From NCBI GenBank assembly GCA_036345935.2, contig JADWOT020000001.1:14787053-14851052 (forward strand): 64,000 bases of DNA, read 5' to 3'. This DNA comes from Taenia hydatigena. Taxonomy: Eukaryota > Platyhelminthes > Cestoda > Cyclophyllidea > Taeniidae. Positions 60,287 to 64,000 of the stretch are shown here, piece by piece; the first letter of the stretch is position 1; each line of letters begins with the position of its first letter. The notes under the pieces were generated by a model. The model saw only the letters and a list, made by a program, of their open reading frames with translations. It was not told the DNA's origin and searched no databases. Made by a program: the position numbers and the translations under genes.

Positions 60287-60680
60287 CTAAAATTCTTCAG
60301 ATAAAACAAAGGTCCGCAAAAAGGTGAAACAAAAAAACACCGTCTCCAGCGCAATTGCAACTCCTTGTACATTTTCAGGAATGATTCTTAATAGGTCGGC
60401 CCATACGTTATCCTGTTCTTGATCAGCAGACCCACTTTTGGGTGCATGCATAACTCGTATGATGTGCTGATTTGCGACTATAGGAATGGACATATCGAGA
60501 CATGTTGATTTACCGATGCTGGGTTGCAAGACTCCCGAATGTTTACCCGGATCTGTGTGCATATCGTCAAAATTATCCACAGCTAAGTCGCAAGATTGGA
60601 AAACGGATTTTGAATGATGTTTAGATTGACTGCGAAATCGCGTGATTCGAAGGGATAAGTAATTCCTAATTATCAGCTAC
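60287..60680 (-). CDS. Unidentified coding-like frame, Ser/Arg-rich N-terminus
   Basis: A minus-strand frame is open for about 130 codons, extending some 30 codons upstream of its first ATG. It starts LIIRNYLSLRITRFRSQSKH, continues SCDLAVDNFDDMHTDPGKHS, SIPIVANQHIIRVMHAPKSG, SADQEQDNVWADLLRIIPEN and VQGVAIALETVFFCFTFLRT, then ends in TAA. The upstream extension keeps coding-like composition, suggesting that this is part of a larger exon. A terminal hydrophobic helix is predicted by composition, which might be a membrane anchor. A GTGTTT donor after ALET would remove it. No family match was recognised. Confidence 0.33.
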
Positions 60681-61177
60681 AACAATGAGTGATTATAACG
60701 GTTAGCAACGGTTTTTTGAATAATCATGATTATGTAACGGTATATTGCGGATAATTTTTGGCAAAAAATAAATGTTGCTTTTGCTCGCTTTTGCATGGAT
60801 CGTATGCCTACCTCTTGGTTTCTGCAAAAGAATCACATTGTGCCTAGGCCATTATACTCTCGCCATCAAGGCGCGACTTTTTCAATGACGATGGAATCTA
60901 TAATAATTGGACGCTGTGCATATCAGCAATATATGGCAGGGAGCGGGGCTACTGGCTTGGCGCAGAGATCAGCCGACCAGGCGAGGATAGAGTGACCAAG
61001 GCACAAATCGACCATATGCCAAAGTACTAGTTGAACAACCAACTTGTTACATTTACTCTGTCCCAGCTCCTGCGCTCCGGGTCGCCACTTTATCTAAAGA
61101 CGACGTAGGCTGCATGCGAGACTTTATTGCCGCATAATCTTTGCTGCCTTGTCTTGGGTCTGCTTGTATTGTGACTG

Positions 61178-61545
61178 TTAAAGTTGCGGAAGACCCGACA
61201 TAGTTCACTGATGGAGGAGATCACACCCAAATCCCCTTCGTGTCCAGCAAGCATGATTTGCTCTACCTTAACAAGCATGAATGCAGCAGCGATGACGCAA
61301 TTTCAAATTGAGTGTCCCTAGGCAATCTGCCAGACCGTCATTGACACCAGCTACGGCCTAGAGGTTGACAACCTGGTCCCTTTTGACAATTGCAAACTAC
61401 CTGACCGAAACCCAACCGTCATCGTGAGCCTCAGCATCCACCATGTCGACAGACAATGCTCTAAAGCCCGTAACCTTGAAAATGTCAAGCAGAATGGCGC
61501 ATTTTTATTAAAAGAGCATCCGACCTTCAAGAACAATTTAGGCTA
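61178..61545 (+). pseudogene. Coding-like frame interrupted by one TAG
   Basis: The plus strand is open from after a TGA through MEEITPKSPSCPASMICSTL and AMTQFQIECP. It meets TAG at about 61318-61320 and continues in the same frame for some 74 codons as AICQTVIDTSYGLEVDNLVP, FDNCKLPDRNPTVIVSLSIH and NVKQNGAFLLKEHPTFKNNL to TAA. The second part is strikingly protein-like and soluble. Because the stop reads CCCTAG, it could also be the end of an intron (acceptor just before GCAATC), making 61321-61545 a last exon. The antisense frame at 61351-61536 seems less likely. The family is unknown. Confidence 0.35.
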
Positions 61546-61559
61546 AAGCAATTTTACTA

Positions 61560-62250
61560 GCTAGATTTTCATTAATAATCTTTGAACTGGTTAATCCTTC
61601 GCAAAATCGCAAGTATTTCGCAGTCAAAGGGATATATAATTAGGATTCCAACAAAAGTCGATAATCAAATGTAAAAAATCAAAATTTCTATTCAATTAAC
61701 TAAACTGTTAAGAAATATATTGCAAGATGTTGGTTTAGCTGCGCCGTAAAATATCTTCCTTCTGATGAACCCATCCAGTCGAAATTCAGATTTTTATGAA
61801 AGCTAGAGGAATTTCACTGTACGTGCATGCCAAAAACGGCAGCAAATTACATTGAAAATATGCAATAAATCTAAATGCCTTGAAAATTTTTTTGAACCAT
61901 AGGTGATCACGATTAATTTTAAGCCTGCAAAACATTAGTTCGTTTTACTTTTTATGCAACGCGTAGCAAATGATGCCAGAGTGATAATCTTAGTTAAAAT
62001 TTTGCGCTTATGCATGCAGACATGTTTTGCAAATAAATATGCGCGCGCGGGTTCCACGACGGGCCAACTCCTGACAATGAGTTGAAATTTGTACGGTTGC
62101 AGCATAGTTGCATACTAAATAAATACGTATTTACGAATAACAAATTAATCAAAAAATATTTAAGCTAAATTTCATTTGTAATTTTCTTAAAATTTATTAA
62201 AGTACAATTGTTTTAAATAGTAGCTTATTATGTTAGATCGGATTGGCTTT
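61560..62250. other. AT-rich non-coding stretch
   Basis: Strongly A/T-rich, with runs such as AAATTTATTAAAG and AATAAATACGTATTTACGAATA and no open frames. A short (CG)-rich GCGCGCGCGGG patch interrupts it at 62041-62051. Nothing else was recognised. Confidence 0.6.
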
Positions 62251-62305
62251 AAGGATCATGGCTTAACTGCACGATCAACTAGCCCGTTTGCTCATTTCCT
62301 AGTGC

Positions 62306-62507
62306 TATGGCAGATTTTCTAACCATTGAATTTTTGGCAGTATTGCCAAGCATATGTATCAATTTATCAAATGGGATGACTTGCACCGCTTTGGGTGGCG
62401 GTAAACATTTGGATCACAAGTTAGTTTACAGGGTGCACTGCAAGCAGTTTCCGATTTTATGGATAAATACGCGAGATGAAATGTCTAATCGTTGTTCGAA
62501 GCCATAG
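62306..62507 (+). CDS. Possible terminal exon, unidentified
   Basis: An acceptor (GCTCATTTCCTAG) is followed by the only open frame: A MADFLTIEFLAVLPSICINL, SNGMTCTALGGGKHLDHKLV, YRVHCKQFPILWINTRDEMS and six more residues to TAG. The TAG itself abuts GTGAGT, a perfect donor. The exon may therefore really be internal in another frame, but those frames have stops. Composition is protein-like with a hydrophobic start. The family is not recognised. Confidence 0.3.
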
Positions 62508-63429
62508 GTGAGTTAGTCCATTGTTTGCGCTCTATCCTCTATTATCACACAAATAATTTTTAATGCAGCGCTTATTGTAAGGACGAATTTCTTTAGCCTA
62601 GCTCCCTTACGTAATGTTCTGAAGTGTGTGTGCAGAACTGCCAAATCCAAACGATTCATAGCCAGTTCACCTGATGACTTTGGACCACCTTGAGACTTAA
62701 ATTTTCAGCTATACTTGGTGCCTATGTCGTTTATCTGGCGGTCAATCTGTGGATATTGTCTGGACTTGTGGGATGTCCGTGAGGGCTGAAATGTCGCATC
62801 TAGAAGGTTAGGCGCTCTCTACCCAGGTTGGATTCCCACCATTAGCATTCATTATGGTGATTTGATGTTTCTTCCGGCGGAGTAGGCGTGCACAGCCGCA
62901 GTTTGAATGCCAAAACCGCTTGTCTGCTTTCCAAATTTGCACCTGAGGCTGTTCAATTGGACTACGAAGTTATCGCACTGTCCATGTGAGTACTTCTTCA
63001 TTTTCTACTTCAGCAATCTTTCTTACTAAAGTTGCCATGCCAAGAAACCGCTTCTTATAAGTATTTGATCTCAGCTCAGCACGCATGAGTTGTTAGTGTG
63101 TTATAGCAACTGGATTTGTACTGAATCATGTGCTACTATAAAAATCTGCCCATCCAGGACGGTAGGGTTGATTCGGAGTTAATGTGCTTCTGGCTTTTTG
63201 AGCGGGAAGCACCATTTTTTAAAGATTGCAGTGGGTGGAATGTAGCGATGGATGTTCTTGTTAGACAGACTGTAGGTTTGGGTGCATTTAGCAGTGGTCC
63301 TGTAGCTGCTGTTTCGGATGCCGCTTTTCGTTTCCTTTGATATGGCATCCCTGTAATTCAGGCCCTGGCCGCTAAAATCATTCTTCCATTTGACCACATG
63401 GCTGCGAGAATCCCACCAAGGTTATAAAA

Positions 63430-63676
63430 ACAGATTGCCTTAGATTTGTCTAGCGGGGCGTATTGAGTTCTATTCTGCGATATCTGCGCCTTTTGTTGCA
63501 CAATCGTTTGGTCAGCACTGTCTTGCTGGCATAATTTTGGGAGTCGTCTATTTCGTTGTTGCAAAGTGCAGCATCCCGCCCACTACGTCATTGGAGGATG
63601 GCCTATTGCGGTCCTGGATTTCTGGCTGGCTGTCATTTTGTCTCATCTCACAAGTTTCGTCCTCAGCATTTACTAG
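63430..63676 (-). CDS. Polar coding-like segment, probably frameshifted
   Basis: After GCATTCAG (acceptor-like) the minus strand reads, phase 0, LVNAEDETCEMRQNDSQPEI, QDRNRPSSNDVVGGMLHFAT, TK and then TAG at 63548. A second frame takes over with CNNEIDDSQNYASKTVLTKR and LCNKRRRYRRIELNTPR to a stop near 63450. It has a strongly basic, nuclear-localisation-like cluster. The acidic/polar first block and basic second block would make sense as one disordered, basic-tailed protein after a frame change. Whether that is decay or an unrecognised mini-intron is open. A downstream minus frame (63348-63136) is also polar. The family is unknown. Confidence 0.3.
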
Positions 63677-64000
63677 CTGAATGCTTCAGATGCAGTACGA
63701 ATGCGAAGTTAGTGCAGGGACATTAATGGAGGCATTTTTATTGCTACCTGTTGAAAGACCTTCCATGAGCTACACTTAGTGCACTTCTTCAACATTAATG
63801 CCAATTGCAGAAATGTTACAATGATACCCATAGGTACCTTTTGGCAGTAAGCAACCGCCTTTTCGAGTCCATCCTTTAAATACTCTCGTTTTTTGCCATA
63901 GAGATTGTTCCGTGCAGTTATTTTAACCGGACCGCATCGTTTCATCGTCTAATTTGGTTTTCAAGCAGAAATACAGTTATCCGAGTTAATGTGGGATGGT
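63677..64000. other. No supported gene; one minus-strand open frame
   Basis: A 78-codon minus frame (63945-63709; residues KCGPVKITARNNLYGKKREY-like start and a hydrophobic TFLQLALMLKK helix) has no splice or domain support. The window ends here. Confidence 0.3.

Noticed and set aside
62790..62860. tRNA-like stretch with a GGTTGGATTC block
   Set aside because: Resembles a B box, but the flanking T-arm stem does not pair and no A box, anticodon stem or acceptor stem could be built.
1..64000. CRISPR array, operons, ribosome-binding sites or bacterial insertion sequences
   Set aside because: No regularly spaced short repeats, no gene packing and no Shine-Dalgarno-linked starts; the window has spliced eukaryotic structure.

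Overview
The window reads as nuclear DNA of an animal-like eukaryote, probably an invertebrate. The base composition is moderately AT-rich, there is no operon structure or bacterial-type gene packing, coding segments are short and are bounded by GT...AG splice signals, and one 100-base assembly gap is present. The most striking gene-structure trait is very short introns: the best-supported gene has introns of 32 and 34 nt, each with intact GT/AG ends and an open frame across the junction. Such mini-introns occur in several invertebrate lineages, including some flatworms, but I cannot name the organism from sequence alone. There is no rRNA, convincing tRNA or CRISPR array.

Layout. 0-5 kb: several small genes or gene ends, mostly on the minus strand, including a complete three-exon gene of 105 codons (4348-4731) that resembles the small animal 'protein C10' (C12orf57) family. 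5.3-6.1 kb: a repeat (family D) with an inverted partner at 35.0-35.6 kb. 7.3 kb: a single ankyrin-like exon. 10.1-13.6 kb: three tandem minus-strand relatives of an F-box-like gene, one largely open and two clearly broken. 19.2-31.9 kb: a large degenerate inverted duplication, two arms around a spacer of about 3 kb, carrying head-to-head copies of one multi-part gene family. 26.0-26.8 and 36.3-37.1 kb: a direct duplication (family B) whose minus strand encodes a short helix resembling helix 2 of bHLH proteins, with mostly synonymous changes between the copies over that helix. 37.4-37.7 kb: a BTB-like remnant. 43.6-44.0 kb: reverse-transcriptase fragments. 46.8-48.7 kb: a minus-strand ankyrin pseudogene related to the plus-strand ankyrin gene at 56.9-58.2 kb. 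50.5-51.0, 54.1-54.4 and 59.1-59.4 kb: leucine-patterned segments. 60-64 kb: several unassigned coding-like segments around an AT-rich stretch.

The recognisable content is dominated by adaptor or repeat-domain families (F-box-like, BTB-like, ankyrin), in duplicated, inverted and decayed copies. I read this as a birth-and-death gene-family neighbourhood rather than a metabolic or operon-like unit. No alignments or searches could be run. Family names rest on motif reading, and alignment boundaries are approximate except where exact splice or word coordinates are given.
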